DNA of 64,000 nucleotides from JBCBRD01 sp039819785 (GCA_039819785.1 JBCBRH010000006.1:62001-126000); one strand, 5' to 3'; counted from the stretch's first letter, positions 1 to 9,052 are shown. Made by a program: numbers and translations. The notes: a model not told the origin generated them from the sequence alone.

Positions 1-754
1 CAATTTGGGAATACCGTGTTACGCCAACGGCATTTAGCTTGCCTTCGATGAACGTGTCGATTGACCGAATGCGCTTGAGATCATCCGCTGGTCCATCGGC
101 AACCGCAATCAGCCCCGCTAGCGGGCCCACCGGCGTTTCAGGTTTGGCCGGTTCTGGTGATGGCGCCGGAGTGGCCGGAGTGTCTTCAGACGGTGGGCGC
201 GCAGCAGCTGCCGCGGCTGTTGCCGCTGCCGCAGTCGCCGCTACGGCGGATGCCGCCGCAAGCGCGCCACCCGCTGCCTCTTCGCGTTTCGAATTGCCCT
301 GGTCAACCTGCTCACCCTGGGTCACCCGATCATCTGGAAAGTCCTTGATGATCGGTGCTGCAGGCTCTGCCGGAACAGCAGGCGCGGCAGCCGCAGGTTC
401 CGGGGCTTCGGCAACGGGCTGAGCGGCTAGCGCGACAGGAGCTTCATCAAGCACCCGTTCAAACCGATTAGCCGTATCGACGCGCGCTTCGGGCGGGGTC
501 GGTATCGCAACCGTTTCAATGACCGGCCTGTCAGGATCGCGGGCGACCTGGACAACCTCATCGCGGCCTCCGGTTGCAGACCCGGCGACGACGGCAGCTC
601 CGGTTGCCGCCACACCGCCTGCAATCACTTCAGGTTCGACAGGAACCACTGTGCTTCCACCTGCGACAAGCCGATGCAGAAAACAACCCATCATGGCACC
701 AAGCAGATAGGCTGCAAGCATCAGTAAACCAACCTGCAAGAAGTAGAACAGCAT
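1..754 (-). CDS. membrane-anchored Ala/Pro-rich protein with C-terminal helix-hairpin-helix-like segment, truncated by window edge
   Basis: The reading frame opens at an ATG (752-754, complement) and stays open to base 1, so about 251 residues are seen and the C-terminus lies outside the window. The first 25 residues form a hydrophobic helix (MLFYFLQVGLLMLAAYLLGAM), followed by a long Ala/Pro/Val-rich linker of about 190 residues. The last visible part (DDLKRIRSIDTFIEGKLNAV) resembles the helix-hairpin-helix-like region found at the C-terminus of NuoE-like and related membrane-anchored alphaproteobacterial proteins. The N-terminal helix resembles that of the 38-residue peptide encoded just upstream. 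The role is unknown. Its place after an OmpA-family gene on the same strand suggests one envelope-related operon. Confidence 0.7.
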   Translation of the reverse strand, partial: MLFYFLQVGLLMLAAYLLGAMMGCFLHRLVAGGSTVVPVEPEVIAGGVAATGAAVVAGSATGGRDEVVQVARDPDRPVIETVAIPTPPEARVDTANRFERVLDEAPVALAAQPVAEAPEPAAAAPAVPAEPAAPIIKDFPDDRVTQGEQVDQGNSKREEAAGGALAAASAVAATAAAATAAAAAARPPSEDTPATPAPSPEPAKPETPVGPLAGLIAVADGPADDLKRIRSIDTFIEGKLNAVGVTRYSQI

Positions 755-1038
755 GAGTAAATCCCTTAACTTACGCTCAGCCTGGTTTCAGCCAAAAGCC
801 CACCGCAGTATCCCCCAACCAGTCCTGCGCCATCTTCAGCGCCGTCCGGCAACAAACGTCAGTGCCCCGGTCAGATCATCCATCGACCTGTGAGGTCTCT
901 CACCTTGGTGGATCAGTGACAACTGTCGACCCGCGACCAATTCCCGTAGACAGCATCGTCGAGCCAGCCGCAAATAACACCGCCCAAATCTGATGGGCCG
1001 ACGGCGCCAATGTCGAGACAGGTGACCTGAAACACAGA

Positions 1039-1155
1039 TTACAGGTCATTGATCTCAACATCAGGCTTCCGGCCACACGAAACCCAGCCAACGAACAACC
1101 CGATCGCAAAGGCGATCAGCACATACCAGAACAATTGTACGAACAAATAATCCAC
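1039..1155 (-). CDS. small single-span membrane protein, 38 residues
   Basis: A GTG start at 1155, preceded by an AAAGGGAAACG ribosome-binding stretch, opens a 38-codon frame ending in TAA. The product (start MDYLFVQLFWYVLIAFAIGL) is one transmembrane helix of about 22 residues ending in a GxxxGW motif, a CGRK segment, and a short acidic tail (DVEIND). The helix resembles the N-terminus of the downstream Ala/Pro-rich protein (shared pattern of aromatic start, Leu-rich core, Gly-x-x-x-Gly). It lies between that gene and the OmpA-family gene on the same strand. Function is unknown; a role in assembling or anchoring its neighbours is inference. It is too short for most gene callers. Confidence 0.55.
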   Translation of the reverse strand: MDYLFVQLFWYVLIAFAIGLFVGWVSCGRKPDVEINDL

Positions 1156-1220
1156 GTCCGTTTCCCTTTAAACTTCATCCGAGGAACGCACCTCGAACCC
1201 TTCCGTCTCGCCAGCCTGAG

Positions 1221-1250
1221 TGCCCGACTGCCCGACTGCCCGACTGCCCG
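1221..1250. repeat. 8-bp tandem repeat TGCCCGAC, 3.75 copies
   Basis: Three perfect units of TGCCCGAC (1221-1228, 1229-1236, 1237-1244) and a partial fourth lie in the leader between the OmpA-family gene and the small membrane peptide on the minus strand. Such a run can change length by slippage. No other function is visible. Confidence 0.8.
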
Positions 1251-1327
1251 TAACCGTTGCCTGATCCATTAAGACCAATCAACCAACGCCCCATCCTGAA
1301 TGGATGCAGGAGGGTGTCCAAATGACG

Positions 1328-3670
1328 TCACTCCACCTTTACTGAAAACTCAATACGACGGTTCTTGGCTCTGTTTTCTGCCGTGTTGTTCTTGGCAACG
1401 GGCCGTGTCTCTCCATAACCGACCGCCGTCAGACGTGAACGCGGCAGCCCCGCGCCCACGAGGTAATCGACCACCGACTGCGCCCGCTGCTGGGACAACA
1501 CAAGGTTCTGATCGGGACGCCCTTCGGCATCCGTATGGCCTTCGATCTCGATACGAAACTGCGGACAGGTCTGGGCGATCTCGACCAGACGATTGAGTGT
1601 CGGACGGGAGCTCGTCTCAAGACTTGAAGAGGCAAACCGGAACCGGATCGCACCCTCAGAATTGGCCGACTTGAGCAAATCCTGACATGCATCGGCTTCA
1701 ACCTGGAGCGCCGCCACGCGCGAGGCGTCTGCGGCTTCGGGTTCAGGTGTTGGCTGGGCGGCGGCAGCTTCTCGGGCAGCCTCGGCCTGCCGGGCTTTTT
1801 CTTCTTCCTCTAATCGAAGTTTTTCAGCTTCCGCCGCCTTGCGTGCCGCTTCCGCCTGTTCCTCGGCTTTCCGCCGCGCCTCCGTTTCAGCCCAGATCAT
1901 CGCATCCGAGCGAACCGTAATGATGTCCCGCCCCCGATATCCTTTTGCCAGCGTATGCGCCAATTGATCTTTGACAGCACCAGCCACCGCTGTGTCCTGC
2001 GCCTCGCCTCGAACAAGCAATTCCTGCCCGGTAATCACTGCTTCGCCGGTGCGCAATTTGGCAAGGGCGGATAGCCCGGTTGCGGAAATACCGCGCCATT
2101 TTTTGGCGTAACCGCCAGCGACCCGCATCCGGTCAACGACGGTCATATCTGGAAACAATTTGGAGGCACTCGACACTAGCATGGCCCGTGTTTCGGCGTC
2201 TGGAACTTCACCTTCAAGCACCAGACCGACGGTCTCATCTCGCCGGGCCCGCCAGGTCAGGTCGGGTTCAGGCGGGATATTGACGACGACCTTCACATCC
2301 GTCGCGCACGAGCGGTTTGCAGCCGCCCGGACATCGGCGGGTAATCCCTCCGCAACGGTCTCATCGTCGGACTTACCGCGGACCTCGAGCGTGCGATCTT
2401 CCAAGCTCGCGATGCCACCACCCAGTATCTTCAAACCGGACAGTCCGGCTTGGAAGCAGGCCCGCCAACCCTCGGGTTGGCCAGATCCCAGTTCGAGGCG
2501 ATCATCAATACGCCGCCCAGGAAAAGCAGCCGCCACCGCATTCAGGATCGACTGACGACTTTCATCCGAAGGAACATAGCCTGTCAGCCGAACGAGATCA
2601 GCCGTTACGTCCAGTCCTGTTGTGTAGGGAGACTGGCTTGGCGGGATAACGGTCGCAAAAGCGATATCAGTGCGCGGAGAAAAGTTGCCCGGCAGGCCGG
2701 TTTTGAACGCCGTCTCGATCTGACCACCCGATAGCTGATCGGCTGCCTCACCAGACAATACGATTTTTTCATCCGTCAGTTTGGCACGGCCCAAGTTCAA
2801 CAGCGCCAACTGTTCCAGGGAAACGCGCGCAGCAGCGGCCAGCCCGACAGGCTGACCCGATGCAAGTTCCATCCGGTCAATAATTGCAAGGTTGGGAAAC
2901 GAAGCTTTCGCAACGTTGAACAAGGTCTTGCGGTCAACGGCGGACGGCGCAAAGCCTGACAGGACCAACTGTGTGGCAGACTTTTCAGCAGACCAGTCAT
3001 AAGGGGAGGCACGAGGTGGGATCACACTGTCTTTGACTAATGAGAAGCCATTTGGTAGGCGCGACCGCAGCGCGCCTTTAACACCGTTGTAGGCCTCTGG
3101 GTCGATCGCCGTTCCTGTAAGACTAAGACCGGTATCATCCAATTCGAGCCGTCCAACGGAAAGCTTGGAAAGCTGATCAAGCCCAAACCGAACACCCGAT
3201 AACCAGACATCCGTCGGCGGTGCACCGGCAGCCAACACCATCTTGTCGGTTACTCGGTCGTCGCCGAACCGGCGCTTCATCACATCAAGGATGGCCGCAC
3301 GAGTGTCTTCATCTGGAACATAGCCAGACAGCGTGACACGCCCCTGACCATTCCGCTCAGCCGTCCATGTGTAATCCGAAACTGTCTCGAGCTGATTGAA
3401 AGAGCCTTCCGCAACCCGTACACCCCAGACGCCACGAACGACATCCAAGGCCTCGGATGCGTCCTGTCCAGAAGGCGCCGTACCATTCAGCAGGCCATCG
3501 CGGTACCCATAGCCGGGTTGAGCCCAGCTATAGCCAGCTGCCGCCAACGCCAGTTCGGAGCGCTCGCGCAAGTCTCTTTGAATGTTTTCCTGTTCGAGCA
3601 GGCCCGAAATCCAGACCCACATTGCCAAAAGCGGCAAGCCCCACAACCAACGCCAAGGGTTGCATCGCAT
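1328..3670 (-). CDS. OmpA-family peptidoglycan-binding protein with BON-like repeats and coiled coil
   Basis: This 780-residue protein has an N-terminal membrane helix (about residues 8-25) and then several BON-like repeats to about residue 600. Each repeat carries a 'LSGYVPDE' type strand followed by 'FP...IDRM' or 'DDRLEL'. A charged Ala/Glu/Arg coiled coil spans about 600-650. The C-terminal OmpA domain (about 665-780) has the classical motif IEGHTDAEG, the 'LSQQRAQSVVDYL' helix, and NRRIEF near the end, which in the family binds diaminopimelate in peptidoglycan. The architecture links the inner membrane to the cell wall. It is flanked on the same strand by small membrane proteins, which suggests an envelope operon. 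No substrate can be assigned. Confidence 0.85.
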   Translation of the reverse strand: MRCNPWRWLWGLPLLAMWVWISGLLEQENIQRDLRERSELALAAAGYSWAQPGYGYRDGLLNGTAPSGQDASEALDVVRGVWGVRVAEGSFNQLETVSDYTWTAERNGQGRVTLSGYVPDEDTRAAILDVMKRRFGDDRVTDKMVLAAGAPPTDVWLSGVRFGLDQLSKLSVGRLELDDTGLSLTGTAIDPEAYNGVKGALRSRLPNGFSLVKDSVIPPRASPYDWSAEKSATQLVLSGFAPSAVDRKTLFNVAKASFPNLAIIDRMELASGQPVGLAAAARVSLEQLALLNLGRAKLTDEKIVLSGEAADQLSGGQIETAFKTGLPGNFSPRTDIAFATVIPPSQSPYTTGLDVTADLVRLTGYVPSDESRQSILNAVAAAFPGRRIDDRLELGSGQPEGWRACFQAGLSGLKILGGGIASLEDRTLEVRGKSDDETVAEGLPADVRAAANRSCATDVKVVVNIPPEPDLTWRARRDETVGLVLEGEVPDAETRAMLVSSASKLFPDMTVVDRMRVAGGYAKKWRGISATGLSALAKLRTGEAVITGQELLVRGEAQDTAVAGAVKDQLAHTLAKGYRGRDIITVRSDAMIWAETEARRKAEEQAEAARKAAEAEKLRLEEEEKARQAEAAREAAAAQPTPEPEAADASRVAALQVEADACQDLLKSANSEGAIRFRFASSSLETSSRPTLNRLVEIAQTCPQFRIEIEGHTDAEGRPDQNLVLSQQRAQSVVDYLVGAGLPRSRLTAVGYGETRPVAKNNTAENRAKNRRIEFSVKVE

Positions 3671-4062
3671 ATTGGGTCACACTCCCGAAAACTCTGATCC
3701 ACGGACCCGTCCGGCAAACACCCTCGATGGATGCCGCTGACCAGAGCCCGACCCGTTGCCTGATCCACACAAACAACACCACACCCGCACGACAAATCCG
3801 CAGCATCATAGCCCACGGATCAACGCTCCAAGGACAAGAACGGCGGCTTTGCTTTGACGGACACACTATAAGCCACACCCCCGCCTTTCAAGCACGATGG
3901 GACCGGTTGCCCGATACGCAAGGGCCTCGAGAACCACGAAATTATGGTTTCGTGCGGTGTTATGAGATGCCGGATACGTTGTGACGGAGATTTGACCACC
4001 AACGATGCCAATGCGCAACAGATCCAGAACATTGATCAGCCACGACGGGCGCAACTGGGGCA
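3671..4062. other. 392-bp intergenic stretch, no convincing gene
   Basis: The stretch lies between the small membrane protein gene (4063-4329) and the OmpA-family gene, both on the minus strand. Short frames here have compositions and codon use unlike the neighbours and no recognisable product. It probably holds the leader and promoter of the OmpA-family gene, but no clear -35/-10 pair stands out. Confidence 0.5.
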
Positions 4063-4329
4063 CTAGCGGTTCCATCGGCTCCATACATCGATGGCATGTG
4101 CAATCCCCGACAATAAAAGAAATGCGGCCATGACCAACGGCCGAGCATCATGGAGGGCTTCGCGCAAACACAACATCAGCGATCCGCCGGACGCGACGTT
4201 TGCCGAATAGGACGCAAGCGCGACACCCTGACCTGAAAAAAGCCGGATGGCCACCAGCACGAGGAACTCGATCAGAATGAACGCCAAGACGTAATCAACG
4301 AAACGCCCATCGGTGAACAGGTCAATCAT
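4063..4329 (-). CDS. small conserved-type membrane protein, 88 residues
   Basis: The product begins MIDLFTDGRFVDYVLAFILI and has three hydrophobic segments (about residues 11-30, 46-58 and 66-82) ending in the basic tail DVWSRWNR. It resembles a class of roughly 90-residue proteins of unknown function that I recall from proteobacterial genomes, with a 'DxxLAxxxxE' first helix, a Leu-rich second helix and a basic C-terminus. I cannot give it a name. It is the first gene of the minus-strand group that continues with the OmpA-family protein, 392 bp away. Confidence 0.55.
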   Translation of the reverse strand: MIDLFTDGRFVDYVLAFILIEFLVLVAIRLFSGQGVALASYSANVASGGSLMLCLREALHDARPLVMAAFLLLSGIAHAIDVWSRWNR

Positions 4330-4492
4330 CAGTGTTCAGCCGCCAAACGAAGCGCGCTCCATGAGATGGCACTGGCCGCATGGCAACTGCCCCACATGAC
4401 AGCTGCGAAAGTTCTGCGACGGCTTGGACGTGGCCCAATCCAGTTGATCTGCATTTGCACAGCATCGGACCGGCTGGAAGCGCTACTCCCGT

Positions 4493-5704
4493 TCAACGTG
4501 AACCATCTGCTGGAACAAAGCCGAAGAGATGGGCAAGGTCCTTGAAGAAAATGCGGATGTGTTCGCGTAGCTTACGGCGCACCAATTCCTTATTCATGTA
4601 GGCCTGCCACGTCAGATGCTGGACGTCTTTATCATCACAAATCGTCACGAAGCGCTCGCGGCGCTTATCGTTGCAGTACCAAAACCACTGGAGCATCCCC
4701 AGCACCATAAACACCCGGCCATGGGCCTTCATGAAGCTCTTGCGAGCCCCGCGCAACGCGCGCGCGTCACCGGATTCAAGACATTCAGTCAGTGCATCAG
4801 CAGCCATGCGGCCACACGCCATAGCATAGTAGATGCCTTCACCGGAAGACGGCGCCACCACTCCGGCGGCATCCCCGCACACCAGAACGTCCTTGCCATT
4901 GTCCCAGCGCTTCAATGGCTTCATAGGGATCGGCGCCCCCTCGCGACGAACCGTTTCAGCATGCTCCAGCCCGGCTTCCTTGCGCAGGTCTCCGGTGGCG
5001 CCACGTAGCGACCAGCCTTTCTGGGCGCTGCCTGTTCCAACACTGACCGTCTTGCCATGCGGGAACACCCAGCCGTAAAAGTCCGGCGAAATGCTTCCCT
5101 TGTAGAAGACATCACACCGCGTTCCATCAAAGTCAGCCGTCGCAAGATCGGGTGCCTTGACGATTTCATGATAGGCGAAAACACACGGGACTTTGTCGCC
5201 GTCCTTGATCTCCTGGCGTGCAACAGCGGAACGCGCACCATCTGCACCCAGAACATAGCGGGCCGAGACGACATGTGTCTGTTCTTCGCCAGCGTCGTCT
5301 TTTACCGTGTACTCAACCTGGACCGCACCAGCCTGATTGCGCGTCAGCCGTTTGAATGTGCCAGTGAAGCGGGACGCGCCATGCTCAGTAGCCCGGGTCC
5401 GCAAAAACTCGTCGAAGATATCGCGGTCGACCATACCGACATAACCGCCTTCAATGATCATATCCACCTGCCGGTCCGACGGTGAAATCATCCTTGCGGT
5501 GTTGATCTTCGCGCAGATCAAGCTGTCGGGAATATCGAAGTCACGAATAGCCCGTGGCGGGATTGCTCCGCCACACGGCTTGATGCGACCGGCCCGGTCA
5601 AGCATCGCAACCGAATAGCCAGCGCGCGCCAAATCATCGGCAGCGGTAGCGCCTGCGGGCCCACCACCAATGACGGCAACATCAAACACATTTTGGTAAT
5701 CCAT
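4493..5704 (-). CDS. bchP: geranylgeranyl (bacterio)chlorophyll reductase BchP
   Basis: BchP reduces the geranylgeranyl tail of bacteriochlorophyll a stepwise to phytyl using NADPH. The sequence starts with the FAD-binding fold (VAVIGGGPAGATAADDLARAG). It then has the family signature KPCGGAIPP near residue 45, and later GDAAGVVAPSSGEGIYYAM, the second FAD contact. At 403 residues it has the usual length. I chose ATG at 5704 because a GAGAGAGAA ribosome-binding site lies just upstream; a GTG at 5722 in the same frame is less likely. It lies 81 bp downstream of the PucC/Bch2-type gene on the same strand and is probably co-transcribed with it. bchG, often found next to this pair, is absent here. 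Confidence 0.95.
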   Translation of the reverse strand: MDYQNVFDVAVIGGGPAGATAADDLARAGYSVAMLDRAGRIKPCGGAIPPRAIRDFDIPDSLICAKINTARMISPSDRQVDMIIEGGYVGMVDRDIFDEFLRTRATEHGASRFTGTFKRLTRNQAGAVQVEYTVKDDAGEEQTHVVSARYVLGADGARSAVARQEIKDGDKVPCVFAYHEIVKAPDLATADFDGTRCDVFYKGSISPDFYGWVFPHGKTVSVGTGSAQKGWSLRGATGDLRKEAGLEHAETVRREGAPIPMKPLKRWDNGKDVLVCGDAAGVVAPSSGEGIYYAMACGRMAADALTECLESGDARALRGARKSFMKAHGRVFMVLGMLQWFWYCNDKRRERFVTICDDKDVQHLTWQAYMNKELVRRKLREHIRIFFKDLAHLFGFVPADGSR

Positions 5705-5785
5705 CGTTTGGTTCTCTCTCACCGTTTAAGGCCGGTTGACCATCCAAAGTCTCTGTTTCGACATGACATCGAAACGCAAAATCCA

Positions 5786-7207
5786 TTATCCGTTTTCAGC
5801 CAATTGCTGCCCGGGCGCGAAAGGCGAAATGCGCGCCTCGTTGTTCTGAGCCGTGCTGCCCACCCGAACCGCGAGTACGGCTGCGACGACAAACAACAAA
5901 CCTTCGATTGCAAACACAGTCCCATAGGCATGGATAGGAGAGGCAACAAACTGGCGCATGATATCTACGCCAGCAGCGCCCAGGATGCCGCCGAGCCCGA
6001 AGGCAATGGCTTGCGCCGCACCCCATAGCCCCATGCGCACACCCTCCCTCGATTTCCGGCCCGACCCCGCAAGCGCCATCATCGAGCCGATGGCAGCAAC
6101 CGCGAATGCACCGTTTGCAAGACCGAGAAGAAAGACCGATGGCTTCAGCGGATACGTGTCGCCGTAGTGTCCGGAAAACGCGAGCCCGGCCAAGGCAATG
6201 CCTGATGCGATGCACCCACCGATGGTCCAAAAGCGGAGTGAGCCGAAACGGTGTCCGCCAGCGATACTGCCAACGAGTGCTACGAGCACCATACCCACCA
6301 GCACGCCGCCATGCTGGACCCCTGCCAGCCGGGTGCTCTCACCCGGCGTCATACCGAAAACGAGCCCGGCAAAAGGTTCCAAGATGAGATCCTGCATCGA
6401 ATAGGCGAGCATCGACACAAACACAAAGATCGTGAAACGCCGCGCCTGAGGTTCAGACCACACTTCGCCCAAAGCCGTCATGAAAGGCGTTTTCGACGTC
6501 TCGGATGCCGCATCTTTTTCAACCACCGACGCATTGGACTTTTCAATCCCCCATACCGCGACAACCGTGAGCAGAAACGCCAACAGTGATACACCTGACG
6601 TCACGGCAATCAGCCGGGCCGCAGAGTAAGGATCTAGTAAATACCCAGCGGTCGTGGCCGTGATCACGAAGCCAGCAATCATCATGATCCAGACAATCGA
6701 GGCGGCAGCGGCCCGGCGGTCTGATCGAACATGCGTTGCAAGAAGAACCAGCAAGGATGTACCGCTGGCCCCAACGCCGACGCCGATGAGCATGAAAGCA
6801 AAAACCGCAAGCAGCACCCCGAAGGTGATCGATGTGGCCATGACCGCAGTCGCCACGGCGGCCAACGCACCGCCCGTGGCAAGCACCGCCATCCCCCCGA
6901 TAATCCAGGGTGTTCGGTGGCCACCCGTATCCGAGCCATAACCCCATCTGGGTCGCAGCATTTGGATCGCATAGTGCAGACCAACAAGAAGTCCGGGGAG
7001 CAGCGCGGGAAGTGCCAGTTCGACCACCATCACGCGGTTGAGCGTGGAGGTCGTGAGAACAACAATTGCACCTAAAGCCGTCTGTGCGAGACCCAGGCGG
7101 ACAATGGAAAACCAGCTGAGCCCCTTAGCCGTCCTGGGCAGAGGGACAGCCTCTGCTCGTGCAGGCGCCACACGTGGCCTGAATGTTTCCGTTGTCGTCG
7201 AATTCAT
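5786..7207 (-). CDS. PucC/Bch2-family major facilitator-like membrane protein
   Basis: This 473-residue protein has about 12 hydrophobic helices and the BCD-family signature LSWFSIVRLGLAQTALGAIV...STLNRVMVVEL near the N-terminus. A second hallmark is SMQDLILEPFAGLVFG at the start of the second half. Family members (LhaA, PucC, Bch2/ORF428) help deliver bacteriochlorophyll to, or assemble, antenna complexes in the inner membrane. Its place directly before bchP matches bch2 of other purple bacteria, so Bch2 is the most likely identity. A PpsR-type palindrome lies about 160 bp upstream of its start, which suggests repression by PpsR in oxygen. Confidence 0.88.
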   Translation of the reverse strand: MNSTTTETFRPRVAPARAEAVPLPRTAKGLSWFSIVRLGLAQTALGAIVVLTTSTLNRVMVVELALPALLPGLLVGLHYAIQMLRPRWGYGSDTGGHRTPWIIGGMAVLATGGALAAVATAVMATSITFGVLLAVFAFMLIGVGVGASGTSLLVLLATHVRSDRRAAAASIVWIMMIAGFVITATTAGYLLDPYSAARLIAVTSGVSLLAFLLTVVAVWGIEKSNASVVEKDAASETSKTPFMTALGEVWSEPQARRFTIFVFVSMLAYSMQDLILEPFAGLVFGMTPGESTRLAGVQHGGVLVGMVLVALVGSIAGGHRFGSLRFWTIGGCIASGIALAGLAFSGHYGDTYPLKPSVFLLGLANGAFAVAAIGSMMALAGSGRKSREGVRMGLWGAAQAIAFGLGGILGAAGVDIMRQFVASPIHAYGTVFAIEGLLFVVAAVLAVRVGSTAQNNEARISPFAPGQQLAENG

Positions 7208-7627
7208 GGAGCAGCCCCCTTTGCGTCAGCATGAGCCACGGCGAGAAAAATGCTGACCCAGGACAACGTCACGTCCAGGCCAGCTTGAGGTCTCAAGGAG
7301 GAGGCGTCAGAAACTGAGCGCAGTAAGCAAGTCATGGGATCAACACTATAGCTGACACTCAAAAGCGTCAATCAAGATTGACACATCTTGGTCCAATGGC
7401 CATCACAAAAAGTCTTCGGGAGATTTCACAAAGCCACAACGATCAGCGGCGCAAAAACCGAATAAAAAATTCCAAAAAAAAGATCCAGGAATTGCGGGAA
7501 ACCAAAGCATCAAAAATGAAATCCGCAAACAATGACTGCGAAAAATCGGAGACGCCGCCTGGGAGCTTTCAATTACGAAACCGCAAACCCGCCCAGCCAC
7601 AATCGCGGCAGCATCAACCCTGGAGCG
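7208..7627. other. 420-bp spacer between bch2 and ppsR with PpsR-type palindrome
   Basis: This region is the leader of the bch2-bchP operon and the downstream end of ppsR (both minus strand). It contains the palindrome at 7366-7383, described separately, and an A/T-rich stretch around 7410-7520. A plus-strand frame that runs into the end of ppsR is unlikely to be a gene. No clear terminator for ppsR was found. Confidence 0.5.
7366..7383 (-). promoter_or_regulatory. PpsR/CrtJ-type operator upstream of bch2-bchP
   Basis: The site reads CGT-N12-ACA on the plus strand, with a perfect 16-bp core palindrome GTCAATC-AA-GATTGAC at 7367-7382. On the minus strand it is TGTC-N10-GACG, one base from the PpsR/CrtJ consensus TGTC-N10-GACA. 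Near it on the minus strand a TTGACG and a TATAGT lie 15 bp apart, a possible promoter for the bch2-bchP operon. The family consensus is established; binding here is inferred. Confidence 0.6.
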
Positions 7628-9052
7628 CTAGTTTTCAGCCCCAAGATCGGAGATCCCATAACGCCGCAATTTGACATAAAGTGATTGACGCGAAAGCCCG
7701 AGCATTTCAGCAGCCGACGCGCGATTGTCTCCCGTCAGCTGAAGCGCCGCTTCGATACACAGCCGCTCGATGATGTCTGTCGTCTCACGGACGAGGTCCT
7801 TCAGTGGCACACGCCCAACCAATTCCGTCATTTGCGCTATGGACTTAGGAAGCTCCCGCCCACCTTGGGCCTGACTGGCGGAAAGCCGTCCTGTCATATC
7901 GCGAATGACAAAGCCCAATATTTCAGGATCGGCACTTTCAACAGAAACAGCCGAAATCTCGACATCCGCCTGGGCACCTTGTGCCCCGGCAAGCGTGGTT
8001 GAAAACATGCGCAACGATCCATGTTCTCTCAGATTGGCGAGCAGCACGTTGAAATCCACACCGGCCCGGCCAAAAAACCGCTCAAGATGTTGATCCTGAG
8101 ATGCCGCAAGACTAGGCAATTGCGCCAGCTCAAGAAATGCGGCGTTCGCCGTGACGATCCGCCCATCGCCGTTCGTAACGACAAACGCTTCAGGAATACT
8201 CTCGACAACGGAAAGGGCGGCATTTGCCGTTTGCGGGAGTCTCTGCTCATGGGCCTGATTGAACGCTGCAGTCAACCGCATCAAAAAGCTCGATGAACCG
8301 TCCTGCCGGAATAATGAGGCACCGATCGCATACTTGCCCCCGTCCTTACCGATCACAACTTCGACCTCTGGCGCGCGCTGGCCTGACCGGGCAGCAGTAA
8401 GCACCTCACCAACGCGCTCCGCGTCATCGGCACTGAACATGTCCAGAAATGATCGCCCAATGGGCCGTTTTGCAACCCTGCTCAGCACCTGTTCAGCAGC
8501 CGGGTTCAGCTCGGAAACCCGCATTGACACAGCATCGATAATCACAACGGCCTCAGAGGCGTTTTCAAAAAGCAGACGATAGCGCGTTTCAGCATGACGC
8601 AACCGCGCATACTCGCGCTCCATGGACCGCTGGGCATCCATCAACCGGCGTTGAAGTTTCGTAACTGCTTCGAGGTTACGCCCCATGGCCACAACGCGGC
8701 CCTTGTCGCCGACGTGGATTGTGGAAAACAAAACCGGAAGGTCTTCACCCTTTTCAACAAGAACCGTCACCTGTCGCCAGTTGGTCCCGGTATCATTGTT
8801 GGCGCCTTTCAAAAGCTCTTCAATTTTGAAACGGCTTTCTTCGGTGACCGTATCGGTCCACTGCTGCCCAAGCCATGCTTCGCAGTTGTCGAGTTTGATC
8901 TGGTCACGGTTGACCGAGACGTCTCGCACGACGCCCTTCTTATCCAAGACCACAGCAACGTCGGCCGCAGCTGCGATCAGCGCCGCTGCACTGTCAGCAT
9001 CCAACTGGCCCAAGTTTCGCTTGGGATATTGAAACACCTGTTGTGTCTCCAA
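7628..9052 (-). CDS. ppsR: transcriptional repressor PpsR/CrtJ
   Basis: PpsR represses bacteriochlorophyll, carotenoid and antenna genes in response to oxygen or redox state, with AppA or AerR/PpaA as partners. The 474-residue product has an N-terminal domain, a helical Q-linker (about 140-160), two PAS domains (about 160-270 and 280-400), and a C-terminal Fis-type helix-turn-helix (DNRASAAEMLGLSRQSLYVK). The redox-active cysteine of the HTH domain is present as Cys432 in ERLCIEAAL. The only other cysteine is Cys57 near the N-terminus; no cysteine lies between the PAS domains, where the R. sphaeroides protein has one. It is downstream of ppaA on the same strand, 141 bp apart. Confidence 0.95.
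   Translation of the reverse strand: METQQVFQYPKRNLGQLDADSAAALIAAAADVAVVLDKKGVVRDVSVNRDQIKLDNCEAWLGQQWTDTVTEESRFKIEELLKGANNDTGTNWRQVTVLVEKGEDLPVLFSTIHVGDKGRVVAMGRNLEAVTKLQRRLMDAQRSMEREYARLRHAETRYRLLFENASEAVVIIDAVSMRVSELNPAAEQVLSRVAKRPIGRSFLDMFSADDAERVGEVLTAARSGQRAPEVEVVIGKDGGKYAIGASLFRQDGSSSFLMRLTAAFNQAHEQRLPQTANAALSVVESIPEAFVVTNGDGRIVTANAAFLELAQLPSLAASQDQHLERFFGRAGVDFNVLLANLREHGSLRMFSTTLAGAQGAQADVEISAVSVESADPEILGFVIRDMTGRLSASQAQGGRELPKSIAQMTELVGRVPLKDLVRETTDIIERLCIEAALQLTGDNRASAAEMLGLSRQSLYVKLRRYGISDLGAEN

Noticed and set aside
39..422. Ala/Gly-rich plus-strand gene at the left edge
   Set aside because: It is the antisense shadow of the Ala/Pro-rich minus-strand gene, which has a clear membrane anchor and C-terminal motif.
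900..1109. 69-residue minus-strand gene
   Set aside because: It overlaps the better supported 38-residue membrane peptide in another frame and shows no domain or ribosome-binding site.
7378..7674. Plus-strand gene upstream of and antisense to the end of ppsR
   Set aside because: It has a Lys/Arg/Gln-rich product without pattern and overlaps the conserved HTH-coding end of ppsR; the TTGACA nearby is better explained as part of the PpsR-type palindrome.
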